DNA of 64,000 nt from assembly GCA_050246995.1 (NCBI GenBank), contig JBFWVA010000005.1, positions 186,001-250,000 of the forward strand, read 5' to 3'. The notes beneath the pieces are model-generated. The model was not told the DNA's origin. It worked only from the letters and a program-made list of their open reading frames with translations, and searched no databases. The DNA is from SHVO01 sp050246995 (GTDB lineage Bacteria > Pseudomonadota > Alphaproteobacteria > Rhodospirillales > Rhodospirillaceae). The translations under genes were made by a program, and so were the position numbers. Of this stretch, positions 41,698-48,995 are shown one piece after another (position 1 is the first letter of the stretch; each line of letters begins with the position of its first letter).

Positions 41698-42789
41698 CTA
41701 GCGATTGCGCCGGAAATTACCGCCCGATTGATTGCGGCCGTAATTATCGTCGTCGCTATGTTGGCTCATCTGACGGGAACGGCTTTGGCCTCGCCCGCGC
41801 GAACTCCCGCCGTAGTCTTCATCGCTCTCATAGCGGTTGGACATGCTCTGCTGGCCATAGTTCCGACCCGTACTCTGATCGTCGAAGTCTCGGCCACGTC
41901 CATAGCGCTGATTGTTGTCATAGACGTCTTCGTCTTCGGTTCCGTATTGCGATCCGCCGCCGAAACCTTGCGAGCGGTATTGAGAACCCAGGCCACGGTG
42001 ACCCTGGGACATGCTTTCGTCCTCCTGCCAGTGGGCCTGGCTTTGCTGGCGGCCCTGCTGGCCGTGATAACCCTGCTGATCACGACCGCCTTGCATGCGA
42101 CCCTGGCTCTGCTGACGGCCGCTAAAATGATCTTCGTCGTCATCATATGACTCATAGGCCCCGCGACTGCCATGGTTCCGACCGCCTTGGCTTTGCTGGC
42201 TATAGCCACCTTCAGAGCGGCCGCGTGACATATTATGGTGGTGGTCATTCCAGTTCTGCTGGCCTTGCTGACGGTTCTGATTGCGGCCGGAACCCTGGCT
42301 TTGCTGGCCGTAGCCGTAATCCTGCTCGTCTTCCATGCCCAAGTACTGCTGACCGCGGCGGCTGCCGCTGCGATTGTATTGGTCCTGATCGTCCCGATCG
42401 AAACGGCCTTGCTGACTCATTTGATCGCGTCCACGGCCATACTCGTTCTCGTCGTAGGCGCTCGACTGCTGCCGTCCGCGGCCGCGTGACATGTTGTGGT
42501 CGTCGTCATTCCAATTCTGCTGGCTCTGCTGGTTGCGGTTCCTGTTCATGCTGCTAGTTCCCTCATTGCGTGACTGTGTTTGCGTATATGCCTGCTGACG
42601 GCCGCGGGCCTGCGTCTTCCCTGGGCCCTTACGTTGCGTCGTTTCGGTCTCGCTGCTTGCTTGAGACTGCTGCTTCTGCCTGCGGCCAGATTGGCTTCGA
42701 TCGCGCGGAGCGGCAGAACTTGAGGTCTTGCGTTTCGCACCACGCGTCGAAGTACGAGAGCGCGCGCCGGCCTTTCGGCTCTTTGCCAT
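41698..42789 (-). CDS. Q/N/G/R-rich low-complexity (prion-like) protein
   Basis: 363 residues from the second of two adjacent ATGs, which has AGGAGG at ideal distance. Residues 1-80 are basic and Ser/Thr/Gln-rich; from MNRNRNQQSQQ on, the chain is almost only Q, N, G, R, S, D, Y and H. Two similar units, QNWNDDDHNMSRGRG and QNWNDHHHNMSRGRS, show internal duplication, followed by RGRG, GQQSQ, SRYESDEDYGG-like patches. Entirely disordered by composition, like RNA-binding or phase-separating proteins. An internal ATG at 42549 with GAGGG could start a shorter form. A near-EcfG promoter (CGAAC-N16-CGTT) lies upstream at about 42860-42884. Confidence 0.75.
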   Translation of the reverse strand: MAKSRKAGARSRTSTRGAKRKTSSSAAPRDRSQSGRRQKQQSQASSETETTQRKGPGKTQARGRQQAYTQTQSRNEGTSSMNRNRNQQSQQNWNDDDHNMSRGRGRQQSSAYDENEYGRGRDQMSQQGRFDRDDQDQYNRSGSRRGQQYLGMEDEQDYGYGQQSQGSGRNQNRQQGQQNWNDHHHNMSRGRSEGGYSQQSQGGRNHGSRGAYESYDDDEDHFSGRQQSQGRMQGGRDQQGYHGQQGRQQSQAHWQEDESMSQGHRGLGSQYRSQGFGGGSQYGTEDEDVYDNNQRYGRGRDFDDQSTGRNYGQQSMSNRYESDEDYGGSSRGRGQSRSRQMSQHSDDDNYGRNQSGGNFRRNR

Positions 42790-42984
42790 CATCTCCTCCT
42801 GGATGTGATTTCGAATTATTCAGAGAGACCGACAGGATCGGCGCCGGCCCCTAAAGCGCAACGATGCGCTGCCGGAACTGTTCGCCGCGCACGAACAATT
42901 TTTCGCCGCGATCCGTCACGCATTTGCCACGGGATAACTTAAGTGCAAGTGCCTCGTGCAGGTCGGCAGTGCATCTCGCGCGAC

Positions 42985-43422
42985 TTAACCTCTCGTCTGA
43001 CGCCATCGCAGCGGCGCCTGCATGGCGTGACGCGCTCGTTCAGCCAAGTCGTGGTAATAACGCTGACGCGCAAGCAATTCGTCTTCATCCATCTTTTCGA
43101 ACTCGATGGCGTCATTGTTCGCGTCTTTCACCGCGCGAATGATTTCGTCCAACTTAAGGTGCATCGCGGTCGTATCGTGGGCTTGTGCATGCTGCAGCAG
43201 GAAAATCATCAAAAACGTGACGATCGTGGTGCCGGTATTGATCAACAGCTGCCACGTCGTGCCCCACTCGAACATCGGGCCTGAAACAATCCAGATCAGA
43301 ACGATTGTGCAGGAGGTAATGAAAGCGACAGGCCGCGAAGAGTAGTAACTAGCCTTGCACGCGACACGCGAGAACAAATTGCTCATTGTACGCGGATAAT
43401 GTGGGTCGGATCGTTCACTCAC
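42985..43422 (-). CDS. Low-affinity iron permease family protein
   Basis: 145 residues, GTG start with AGAGG 7 bases upstream. Two membrane helices (SRPVAFITSCTIVLIWIVSG and LLINTGTTIVTFLMIFLLQHAQ), then the family block TTAMHLKLDEIIRAVKDANN. Bacterial proteins of this Fet4-like family are short; iron transport is inferred from distant yeast relatives and unproven. Upstream GAAAC-N17-CGTT is one base from the EcfG consensus. Confidence 0.82.
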   Translation of the reverse strand: MSERSDPHYPRTMSNLFSRVACKASYYSSRPVAFITSCTIVLIWIVSGPMFEWGTTWQLLINTGTTIVTFLMIFLLQHAQAHDTTAMHLKLDEIIRAVKDANNDAIEFEKMDEDELLARQRYYHDLAERARHAMQAPLRWRQTRG

Positions 43423-43529
43423 GGAGAACCTCTAGAACAAAGCACATACTCCCCAAACGGATGAGACAGGGCCAAGGTTTCGCGTCCCAAAGAGTCGAAA
43501 CGAACGAGCGCTGACGCCGTTGTAGTGTC

Positions 43530-44141
43530 ATGCGCCACGCGCGTTTCATTTTCCTGATACTTGCCGCCACGCTCCTGCTGCATCGCACAGCGAATGCGTC
43601 GGTGGTTTACGCCTGGGTTCCGGACGATCCCAACGGTTGCTGCCGCGGGGTGCTCGAGCTGAGTGACGCCGCCTATGAGTCCGGCGGCGCGGCGTGGACA
43701 CCGGGGCAGCCCCTGGACGGCAACCCCGTGGAGCGGTTTCATTTCGAAGGCCGCTTCAAGGTTGGCGCGATGCACCCGGCCTCCACCGCCAGCGGTAGCG
43801 ATATCGATCTTGTCGTGAGCTTCGCCGCCACGCCCGAAACAGCGCGCTGCTGCGCCTGGGATTTCGCCTTAAATGTCACCGGGACGGGGCTCGCCGGCCG
43901 TCTGCGCGTGACGACCCAAAACGATGATGTGATCCTGTCCGGGACAGCAGCTGGTTGGACGATCGAGCGCGCGGGTAGCGATGCGATCGCCTCAGGCACG
44001 ATCTGCGGAATCGGCGCGGAAATCGCCTGCCTCAACAGCGGCGGACGCTGGGTTATGATCTCCGGGCCAGCCGTCCTTCAGAAAACCAAGGCTCACGCTC
44101 CCGCGAGTGCGCGCGCGGATACAAGTTTCCCCTTGAGATAG
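43530..44141 (+). CDS. Secreted six-cysteine protein, unknown family (paralogue 1)
   Basis: 203 residues with a signal peptide (FIFLILAATLLLHRTANA). The mature start VVYAWVPDDPNGCCRGVLEL is shared with the next gene, as are CC in ETARCCAWDF and Cys in GTICGIGAEIAC. Six conserved cysteines could make three disulfides. No Shine-Dalgarno is visible; GAAAC-N16-CGTT ends 9 bases before the ATG, so a leaderless stress transcript is possible. The C-terminal 20 residues are not shared. No recognised family. Confidence 0.72.
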   Translation: MRHARFIFLILAATLLLHRTANASVVYAWVPDDPNGCCRGVLELSDAAYESGGAAWTPGQPLDGNPVERFHFEGRFKVGAMHPASTASGSDIDLVVSFAATPETARCCAWDFALNVTGTGLAGRLRVTTQNDDVILSGTAAGWTIERAGSDAIASGTICGIGAEIACLNSGGRWVMISGPAVLQKTKAHAPASARADTSFPLR

Positions 44142-44168
44142 AAGGGCGAGCCGCTCCATTCTAGCCTC

Positions 44169-44732
44169 ATGAACCGCATATCTCTTTTCCTGCTAAGCCT
44201 TCTTTGTACCGCAATATTGGGGCGCGCCGGCGATGCTCACGCCAAGGCGGTTTACGCTTGGGTTCCGGACGACCGCGCGGGGTGTTGCCGCGGCGTGCTT
44301 GAGATCAGCGACGAAGCGTATTTTGCCGGCCAGGCCGCCTGGCAGAACGACAAGCCCGCGCCGGCCGTCGCCGTTGAGCGTTTTTTCTTCGAAGGAAAGT
44401 TCACCGTTCTGGATGAACTCAAGCGCAATCCCGAAAACCCGACCATGGAAGTCACGGTCAGCGTAAATCTCGCCGCACAGGATTCCGAACATTGTTGCGA
44501 GTGGGATCTGGAAGTGCGCGTCACCGAAACCGGCGGCCTTGACGGTCACGTGCGCCTCAAGACGAAAGCGGACGAGATCGTTATGTCCGGGGAAAATGAC
44601 CAGTGGGGCCTCGATCGCGCCCGCAGTGATGTGCTGCCGTCCGGAATCGTGTGTGGTCTTGCGCCGAAAACGTCTTGCTCGCGCGCGGGCGGCCGCTGGA
44701 TGCTGGTCTCGGCGCCGCCGCCTAAAAAGTAG
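44169..44732 (+). CDS. Secreted six-cysteine protein, unknown family (paralogue 2)
   Basis: 187 residues. Signal peptide (ISLFLLSLLCTAILGRAG), then VYAWVPDDRAGCCRGVLEIS, ERFFFEGKFTVLDEL, EHCCEWDLEVRV, GIVCGLAPKTSCSRAGGRWM. Same six cysteines and order as paralogue 1, 27 bases downstream of it, so tandem duplicates in one unit. Beta-rich, probably periplasmic. Function unknown. Confidence 0.75.
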   Translation: MNRISLFLLSLLCTAILGRAGDAHAKAVYAWVPDDRAGCCRGVLEISDEAYFAGQAAWQNDKPAPAVAVERFFFEGKFTVLDELKRNPENPTMEVTVSVNLAAQDSEHCCEWDLEVRVTETGGLDGHVRLKTKADEIVMSGENDQWGLDRARSDVLPSGIVCGLAPKTSCSRAGGRWMLVSAPPPKK

Positions 44733-44846
44733 ACGGCCGGAAAAGTAAGCCTCCTCCCAATTATCCACAGCTCGCCGCGTCCGGAATGTTCCGGACGAAG
44801 GCACAAATTTTCCGTGCACGCGGGCCGGTTTTTTCCCGGACTTGCC

Positions 44847-44871
44847 GGAACCCCGGACAGGGCCGGGCGTT
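44847..44871 (+). promoter_or_regulatory. EcfG-type general-stress promoter upstream of mscL
   Basis: GGAAC (44847-44851), 16-base spacer, CGTT (44868-44871). Exact consensus, 138 bases before the mscL ATG, with a strong hairpin between. Confidence 0.6.
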
Positions 44872-44938
44872 TATCTTGTGTTCCCGCGCCCGAAGCCCCC
44901 TCCCCCCACGATATCCCCAGGGCGCAGAACAACTTTCA

Positions 44939-44969
44939 AAGGCCCGCGGTTCCCCCCACCGCGGGCCTT
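44939..44969 (+). terminator. Strong hairpin between stress promoter and mscL
   Basis: Perfect 12-bp stem AAGGCCCGCGGT / ACCGCGGGCCTT with a 7-base loop, followed by ATCATATG, not a T run. It could attenuate mscL or end a short RNA started at about 44880. Confidence 0.45.
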
Positions 44970-45009
44970 ATCATATGATGCGCCTGGTATCGTTTAAGGG
45001 GACCCGATC

Positions 45010-45444
45010 ATGTTGAAAGAATTCCGTACCTTTGCGTTGCGTGGCAACGTCATCGACCTTGCGGTCGGTGTGATCATTGGCGCCGCCTTCGGCAAGATCA
45101 CCACCTCACTGGTGAACGACGTCATCATGCCGCCTATCGGCCTTCTGCTGGGACGCGTCGATTTCTCCGACCTGTTCGTGGACCTTTCAGGCGCCAGCTA
45201 TCCTAGCCTGACAGCGGCAAAGGATGCCGGCGCACCGGTGATCGCCTACGGGACCTTCGTGAATACGATCATCGAATTCACCATCATCGCTTTCGCGGTG
45301 TTCATGCTGGTGCGTCAAGTCAACCGGCTGAAAGACCGCTTTAAGGAAGAACCCGCGGCCGCGACGGAAAAGAACTGCCCGCGCTGCGTCTCGGCGATTC
45401 CGCTTGCCGCGACCAAGTGCAAATACTGTACAGCCGATCTCTAA
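45010..45444 (+). CDS. mscL: Large-conductance mechanosensitive channel MscL
   Basis: 144 residues. FALRGNVIDLAVGVIIGAAFGKI (N-terminal helix and TM1), second helix FVNTIIEFTIIAFAVFMLVR. The tail carries a CPRC...CKYC zinc-ribbon-like segment seen in many alphaproteobacterial MscL. Opens under membrane tension to release solutes on hypo-osmotic shock. AGGGGA precedes the ATG. An EcfG-type promoter lies upstream. Confidence 0.95.
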   Translation: MLKEFRTFALRGNVIDLAVGVIIGAAFGKITTSLVNDVIMPPIGLLLGRVDFSDLFVDLSGASYPSLTAAKDAGAPVIAYGTFVNTIIEFTIIAFAVFMLVRQVNRLKDRFKEEPAAATEKNCPRCVSAIPLAATKCKYCTADL

Positions 45445-45451
45445 AACCGTC

Positions 45452-46657
45452 CTAGGGCTTTACGGCCGGATCAAATAGCCGGGAGTGCTCGTCGAGGGCA
45501 AAACGGTCCGTCATCCCGGCGATATAGTCAGCGACGCGGCGTGCCGTGCGGGTCGTGTTGGGAACTTCGCTGCCGTCCCGCCAGTCGTCGGGCAGAAGGA
45601 GCGGTTCGGCGAGGAGTAAGGAGAACAGATCCTTCACCACCCTGCGCGCCTTGCTGGTCATTCGGTTGACGCGTGTATGCCGGTACATGCGCGAGAATAA
45701 AAAAGCGCGGATGGCAGCTTCGGCCTGGGTGACCGCGTCCGAGAACCCCACCAAAGGTTTACCCATCGTACGCACGCCCGCGGCTGTTCCGGGTTTGGCG
45801 GCCACCCATCGGCGGTGCGTTTCTGCGATCACGTCGTTCACCATGGCGGCAATCAGGCGGCGCAAGGATTCATGGATAAGGCGCGTACGCTCGACGCCAG
45901 GATGCCGATCCATCACGGCCTTGAAAATGGGTCCGACCAGCGGAAGCGCAAGCACGTCCTCGAGCGGGAACAGGCCGGCCTTCAGCCCGTCGTCGAAGTC
46001 ATGCGCGTTGTAAGCAATACCGTCCGCGAACGCGGCGACTTGCGCCTCGGCGCCGGGCCACGTCGCGAGTTCAAGGTCATGCCCGGTGTTGTATTCCACA
46101 ATGGCAAGAGGGATAGGTTCGCCTTTCCGCTTCGCTTCCGCCGCCGCGCCGATAACGGGCCCATTGTGTTTGACGAGACCTTCGAGGGCTTCCCACGTGA
46201 GATTGAGGCCGTCGAAAGACGCATAGCGATGCTCGAGCTTGGTCACGATGCGCAACGACTGGGCGTTGTGGTCGAACCCGTTGTAGTTCGCCATACACTC
46301 TTGCAGGGCGTCCTCGCCCGCGTGTCCGAAGCAGGTGTGGCCCAGGTCGTGCGCCAGCGCCAGCGCTTCGCCCAAATCCTCGTTCAGCCCCATGAATCGG
46401 CACAGAGATCGCGCGATCTGCGCAACCTCCAGGCTATGCGTCAACCGCGTGCGGTAATTCTCGCCTTCGCTGTAAACAAAGACCTGCGTCTTGTACTTCA
46501 GCCGCCGAAACGCGCCGCAATGGATGATGCGGTCCCGGTCACGCTGAAATGCTGTGCGGGTCGAGGATTCCTCTTCCGGATAAAGACGTCCCCGCGTCTG
46601 CGATGGCTCGCACGCGGCCGGCTTCAGAAAACCTTGTAGTTCGGCGATATCCCCCAT
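45452..46657 (-). CDS. dgt: dGTP triphosphohydrolase-like HD protein
   Basis: 401 residues from ATG 46657. HD-domain metal site: RLTHSLEVAQIARSL (His), ALAHDLGHTCFGHAGEDAL (HD) and a later Asp in AFADGIAYNAHDFDD. Hydrolyses dGTP (or other dNTPs) to nucleoside and triphosphate. In many alphaproteobacteria dgt sits beside argS and near erpA; here argS lies about 10 kb away. Confidence 0.94.
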   Translation of the reverse strand: MGDIAELQGFLKPAACEPSQTRGRLYPEEESSTRTAFQRDRDRIIHCGAFRRLKYKTQVFVYSEGENYRTRLTHSLEVAQIARSLCRFMGLNEDLGEALALAHDLGHTCFGHAGEDALQECMANYNGFDHNAQSLRIVTKLEHRYASFDGLNLTWEALEGLVKHNGPVIGAAAEAKRKGEPIPLAIVEYNTGHDLELATWPGAEAQVAAFADGIAYNAHDFDDGLKAGLFPLEDVLALPLVGPIFKAVMDRHPGVERTRLIHESLRRLIAAMVNDVIAETHRRWVAAKPGTAAGVRTMGKPLVGFSDAVTQAEAAIRAFLFSRMYRHTRVNRMTSKARRVVKDLFSLLLAEPLLLPDDWRDGSEVPNTTRTARRVADYIAGMTDRFALDEHSRLFDPAVKP

Positions 46658-46716
46658 GGCGGCAAAGTAGCGACCCAGCCCACGAAGGGCAACAATCAGA
46701 AAACGTCTAAAACGGT

Positions 46717-46746
46717 GGCCGCCCGGAATCGGAGTTCCGGGCGGCC
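46717..46746 (-). terminator. Terminator of the Cys-rich protein operon
   Basis: Perfect 12-bp stem GGCCGCCCGGAA / TTCCGGGCGGCC with a 6-base loop. Leftward it continues ACCGTTTTAGACGTTTT. It lies about 70 bases beyond the 65-aa gene. Confidence 0.75.
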
Positions 46747-46817
46747 TCTCCCTCACCCACCTTCAGCGCCGCTGAGCGGTCACCGAAGATTTACGTTCGA
46801 TGGAATCGACGGCCGGT

Positions 46818-47015
46818 TTAGACCGGCGGCGCCGTACGAAGGTTATCCATATCCCTCTCCAGTGTTTTATGCACCTCGCTAAAAACGGCGATCCATCGCG
46901 CACGTTCATCGTCACCAAGTTGATCCCATGAATTGAAGACGTGAACCGTTCCGAGATGAAAGCGTTTGATGATTTCGCCATATGCCAAATGCGCCAAGCT
47001 TTCGACGTCCCTCAT
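46818..47015 (-). CDS. Small helical protein (65 aa)
   Basis: ATG 47015 with GGGAGAG 6 bases upstream. Amphipathic helices (ESLAHLAYGEIIKRFHL, DDERARWIAVFSEVHKTLERDM). Begins 15 bases after the Cys-rich protein gene on the same strand, so it is in the same stress-promoter unit. No recognised family. Confidence 0.7.
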   Translation of the reverse strand: MRDVESLAHLAYGEIIKRFHLGTVHVFNSWDQLGDDERARWIAVFSEVHKTLERDMDNLRTAPPV

Positions 47016-47030
47016 CTTGCTCTCTCCCTT

Positions 47031-47492
47031 CTAGTGACGGCGCATCCAGGGGAACTCCGCCTGCAACCCCGTCCCACTGATTCCGTCGCCGCCTCCGACG
47101 AAATCCAAGGCGTCGCGGCAAGCGTCGGCGCAGGTCCGGCAACTTTCGGCACACGCCCGGCAATGTTCATGCGCATCCGCATGCCGCAAACATTCCTCCC
47201 GGCATGCTTCACAGGCCGTCGCACAGAGTAAAAGCGCGCCCTTGAGAGTTTCGGCATTCGAGCCTGTGCGCCGCGAACAGATGTCCTCCGTCATGCGACA
47301 GACATCCGCGCAATCCAGATTAAGGCGCACACACTGACGTAGGTGTCCCATGGCTTGCTCGGACAGACAGGCGTCCGCGCATGCCGTGCAAGCCTGCGCG
47401 CAAGCGGCGCATTCATCGATACACGAGATCAGGATTTGGAGATCAGCATCTTTGGCATTCGGATGAAGCCTAATGACATGTTGAGTCTGCAT
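47031..47492 (-). CDS. Cys-rich four-helix-bundle copper-binding-type protein (DUF326)
   Basis: 153 residues from ATG 47492 (GGAG 7 bases upstream; another ATG at 47504 is weaker). Repeated cysteine helices: CIDECAACAQACTACADAC, CVRLNLDCADVC, CATACEACREEC, CRACAESCRTCADAC. This CXXXC/CXXC spacing is that of DUF326/Csp-like bundles that can fill with Cu(I). No export signal, so probably cytosolic storage or buffering. Transcribed from an exact EcfG-type promoter. Confidence 0.9.
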   Translation of the reverse strand: MQTQHVIRLHPNAKDADLQILISCIDECAACAQACTACADACLSEQAMGHLRQCVRLNLDCADVCRMTEDICSRRTGSNAETLKGALLLCATACEACREECLRHADAHEHCRACAESCRTCADACRDALDFVGGGDGISGTGLQAEFPWMRRH

Positions 47493-47519
47493 AGCTCGCT
47501 CCATGGCATGTCATCAAAC

Positions 47520-47544
47520 AACGAGCGTCCGCACCCTTAGTTCC
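47520..47544 (-). promoter_or_regulatory. EcfG-type promoter for the Cys-rich protein operon
   Basis: Leftward strand: GGAAC (47544-47540), 16-base spacer, CGTT (47523-47520). Exact consensus; -10 element 28 bases before the ATG at 47492. Confidence 0.75.
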
Positions 47545-47621
47545 GAAATCACACCCAGCGGGTGTGCGTGCGCGGGTCATTTACAGTTCACGCACGCGCC
47601 GGTAGCGCGCGGCGCGCATTC

Positions 47622-47646
47622 GGAACAAAGCCCTACACGTAACGTT
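47622..47646 (+). promoter_or_regulatory. EcfG-type promoter for the Q-rich protein gene
   Basis: GGAAC (47622-47626), 16-base spacer, CGTT (47643-47646). Exact consensus, 64 bases before the ATG at 47711. Divergent partner of the promoter at 47520-47544. Confidence 0.75.
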
Positions 47647-47710
47647 GCCTAAGCGACGGTCTCTTCCCTCACACCGTCATTTTGCAATCAAAAATCGGGA
47701 GACTTTTCTA

Positions 47711-48031
47711 ATGGCGCAGAACCAGGACCAGAATCAGAGTCAGCAAAATCAACGTCAGCAGAGCCAAAGCCAAGACCCGCAGAAGCAACAGGGTCAACAG
47801 GGCTCGCAGCGCGATATGTCGGGCGATACCGAAAGCAACGCGAACCAGATGAGCGGCTCCGACCGTAATCAAAAGCAAGGTTCGCAGCAGAGCCAGCAGG
47901 GCTCGCAGCGTTCGGATGCGCAACAGAGCCAAGGCAACCAAAACCAGGGCGTCCGCAAGACTCAGCAGCAGCAAGGCGGCTCCACGGACGAGAATGAAGA
48001 TAACGTCCGCGGAACCGGCCAAAACCGCTAA
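47711..48031 (+). CDS. Q-rich disordered protein (106 aa)
   Basis: ATG 47711 with GGGAGA upstream. About one third glutamine, with S, N, G, D: NQDQNQSQQNQRQQSQSQ, SQQSQQGSQRSDAQQSQGNQ, TQQQQGGSTDENEDNVRGTG. No ordered domain. Alphaproteobacterial stress genes of similar composition exist, but no family can be fixed by eye. Exact EcfG-type promoter upstream and a strong terminator downstream, so a single-gene stress transcript. Confidence 0.75.
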   Translation: MAQNQDQNQSQQNQRQQSQSQDPQKQQGQQGSQRDMSGDTESNANQMSGSDRNQKQGSQQSQQGSQRSDAQQSQGNQNQGVRKTQQQQGGSTDENEDNVRGTGQNR

Positions 48032-48043
48032 CTGAATTTCCGG

Positions 48044-48083
48044 CGGGGGTGCAGACCTTCACTGCACCCCCGTTTTCTATTTT
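48044..48083 (+). terminator. Rho-independent terminator
   Basis: Perfect 11-bp stem CGGGGGTGCAG / CTGCACCCCCG, 7-base loop, then TTTTCTATTTT. Ends the Q-rich gene transcript. Confidence 0.92.
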
Positions 48084-48097
48084 CCCCAGGACAATCA

Positions 48098-48700
48098 ATG
48101 GCACCGAAAACAAAAGCTAAGGCACGTAAGACAACCGGCTCTTCGTCGGGTGGCCGTCGGCGATCCACTTCGCGTCGCGGCACAGATCTCGTGAAGATCG
48201 TCAAGATGCTTGAGGACGATCACAGCAAGGTGGACAAACTTTTCAAGAAATTCGAGAAGCTGAAAAAGGCTGAGGACGAAGCCCGCTACGCGCTCGTGCC
48301 GCAGATTTGCTCAATGCTCAAAGTCCACATGAGCCTTGAGGAAGAACTGCTTTATCCGACCGCCCATGAGGTCATGGGGGACGATGCGGACATGGTCGAC
48401 GAAGCGCAGGTCGAGCACGCCTCGGGCAAACAGTTGATCACCGATCTGGAACGTATGGACACGGATGAACATCTGTTCGACGCCAAGGTCAAAGTTCTTG
48501 GAGAGTACATCAACCACCATGTCGAAGAAGAAGAAGACGAGTTCTTCCCGAAACTGAAGAAAAAAGCCGATGATCAATTCGACGGCGTCTTTGGCCAGAT
48601 GCAGGAAATGCGCCGCACGCTGGAAAGCGGCTCGGAAATGGCCAAGACGGAGCGCACGAAGCGCCGCCAGGCCGCGCAAGGCTCGGCGGCTCACTCATGA
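48098..48700 (+). CDS. Haemerythrin HHE-domain protein
   Basis: 200 residues. Basic disordered start (KAKARKTTGSSSGGRRRST), then a four-helix haemerythrin domain at about 32-150 with iron ligands in EDDHSKVDKLF, LKVHMSLEEELLYP, QVEHASGKQLI and YINHHVEEEEDEFFP. The di-iron centre may sense or scavenge O2, NO or peroxide. A Lys/Arg-rich tail follows. Overlaps the next small gene by 4 bases (ATGA). The terminator at 48044-48083 separates it from the Q-rich gene, though read-through is possible. Confidence 0.92.
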   Translation: MAPKTKAKARKTTGSSSGGRRRSTSRRGTDLVKIVKMLEDDHSKVDKLFKKFEKLKKAEDEARYALVPQICSMLKVHMSLEEELLYPTAHEVMGDDADMVDEAQVEHASGKQLITDLERMDTDEHLFDAKVKVLGEYINHHVEEEEDEFFPKLKKKADDQFDGVFGQMQEMRRTLESGSEMAKTERTKRRQAAQGSAAHS

Positions 48701-48945
48701 CCGGCTCTGCTGGACGGGAAGAAGGCCAAATGGCCGCGAAACAGGGCAAGGACCTTGATGAGGCGCTTGAGGATACCTTTCCGGCCAGCGACCCTATCGC
48801 GGTGGCGCCCAAACGGGGCGGCAAAGACGATAAGCGGATGGACAGCGTCGCTCCGGTGGGCCCTGTCGACGCCGAAACCAGCGATGCGAAAACCCCTTCA
48901 AATATGAAGGCTTTTCACAAAGCGTTCGAGCGGCGGCGCCGGTAA
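48697..48945 (+). CDS. Small conserved-type protein with FPASDP motif
   Basis: 82 residues coupled to the haemerythrin gene by ATGA. The central LDEALEDTFPASDPIAV motif is found in short proteins of many proteobacteria, with no assigned function. The rest is charged and probably disordered, ending FHKAFERRRR. Confidence 0.78.
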   Translation: MTGSAGREEGQMAAKQGKDLDEALEDTFPASDPIAVAPKRGGKDDKRMDSVAPVGPVDAETSDAKTPSNMKAFHKAFERRRR

Positions 48946-48969
48946 GTCCACGATATATCGCAAACGGAA

Positions 48970-48995
48970 ACGGCGGTCTCCCAAGAGACCGCCGT
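48970..48995 (+). terminator. Hairpin after the haemerythrin operon
   Basis: Perfect 11-bp stem ACGGCGGTCTC / GAGACCGCCGT with a 4-base loop; followed by CCGCATTTC, so only a weak T tract. Confidence 0.6.

Noticed and set aside
47661..48031. CRISPR or tandem DNA repeat in the glutamine-rich genes
   Set aside because: The repetition is at the amino-acid level (CAG/CAA codons mixed with others); there are no regular repeat-spacer units.
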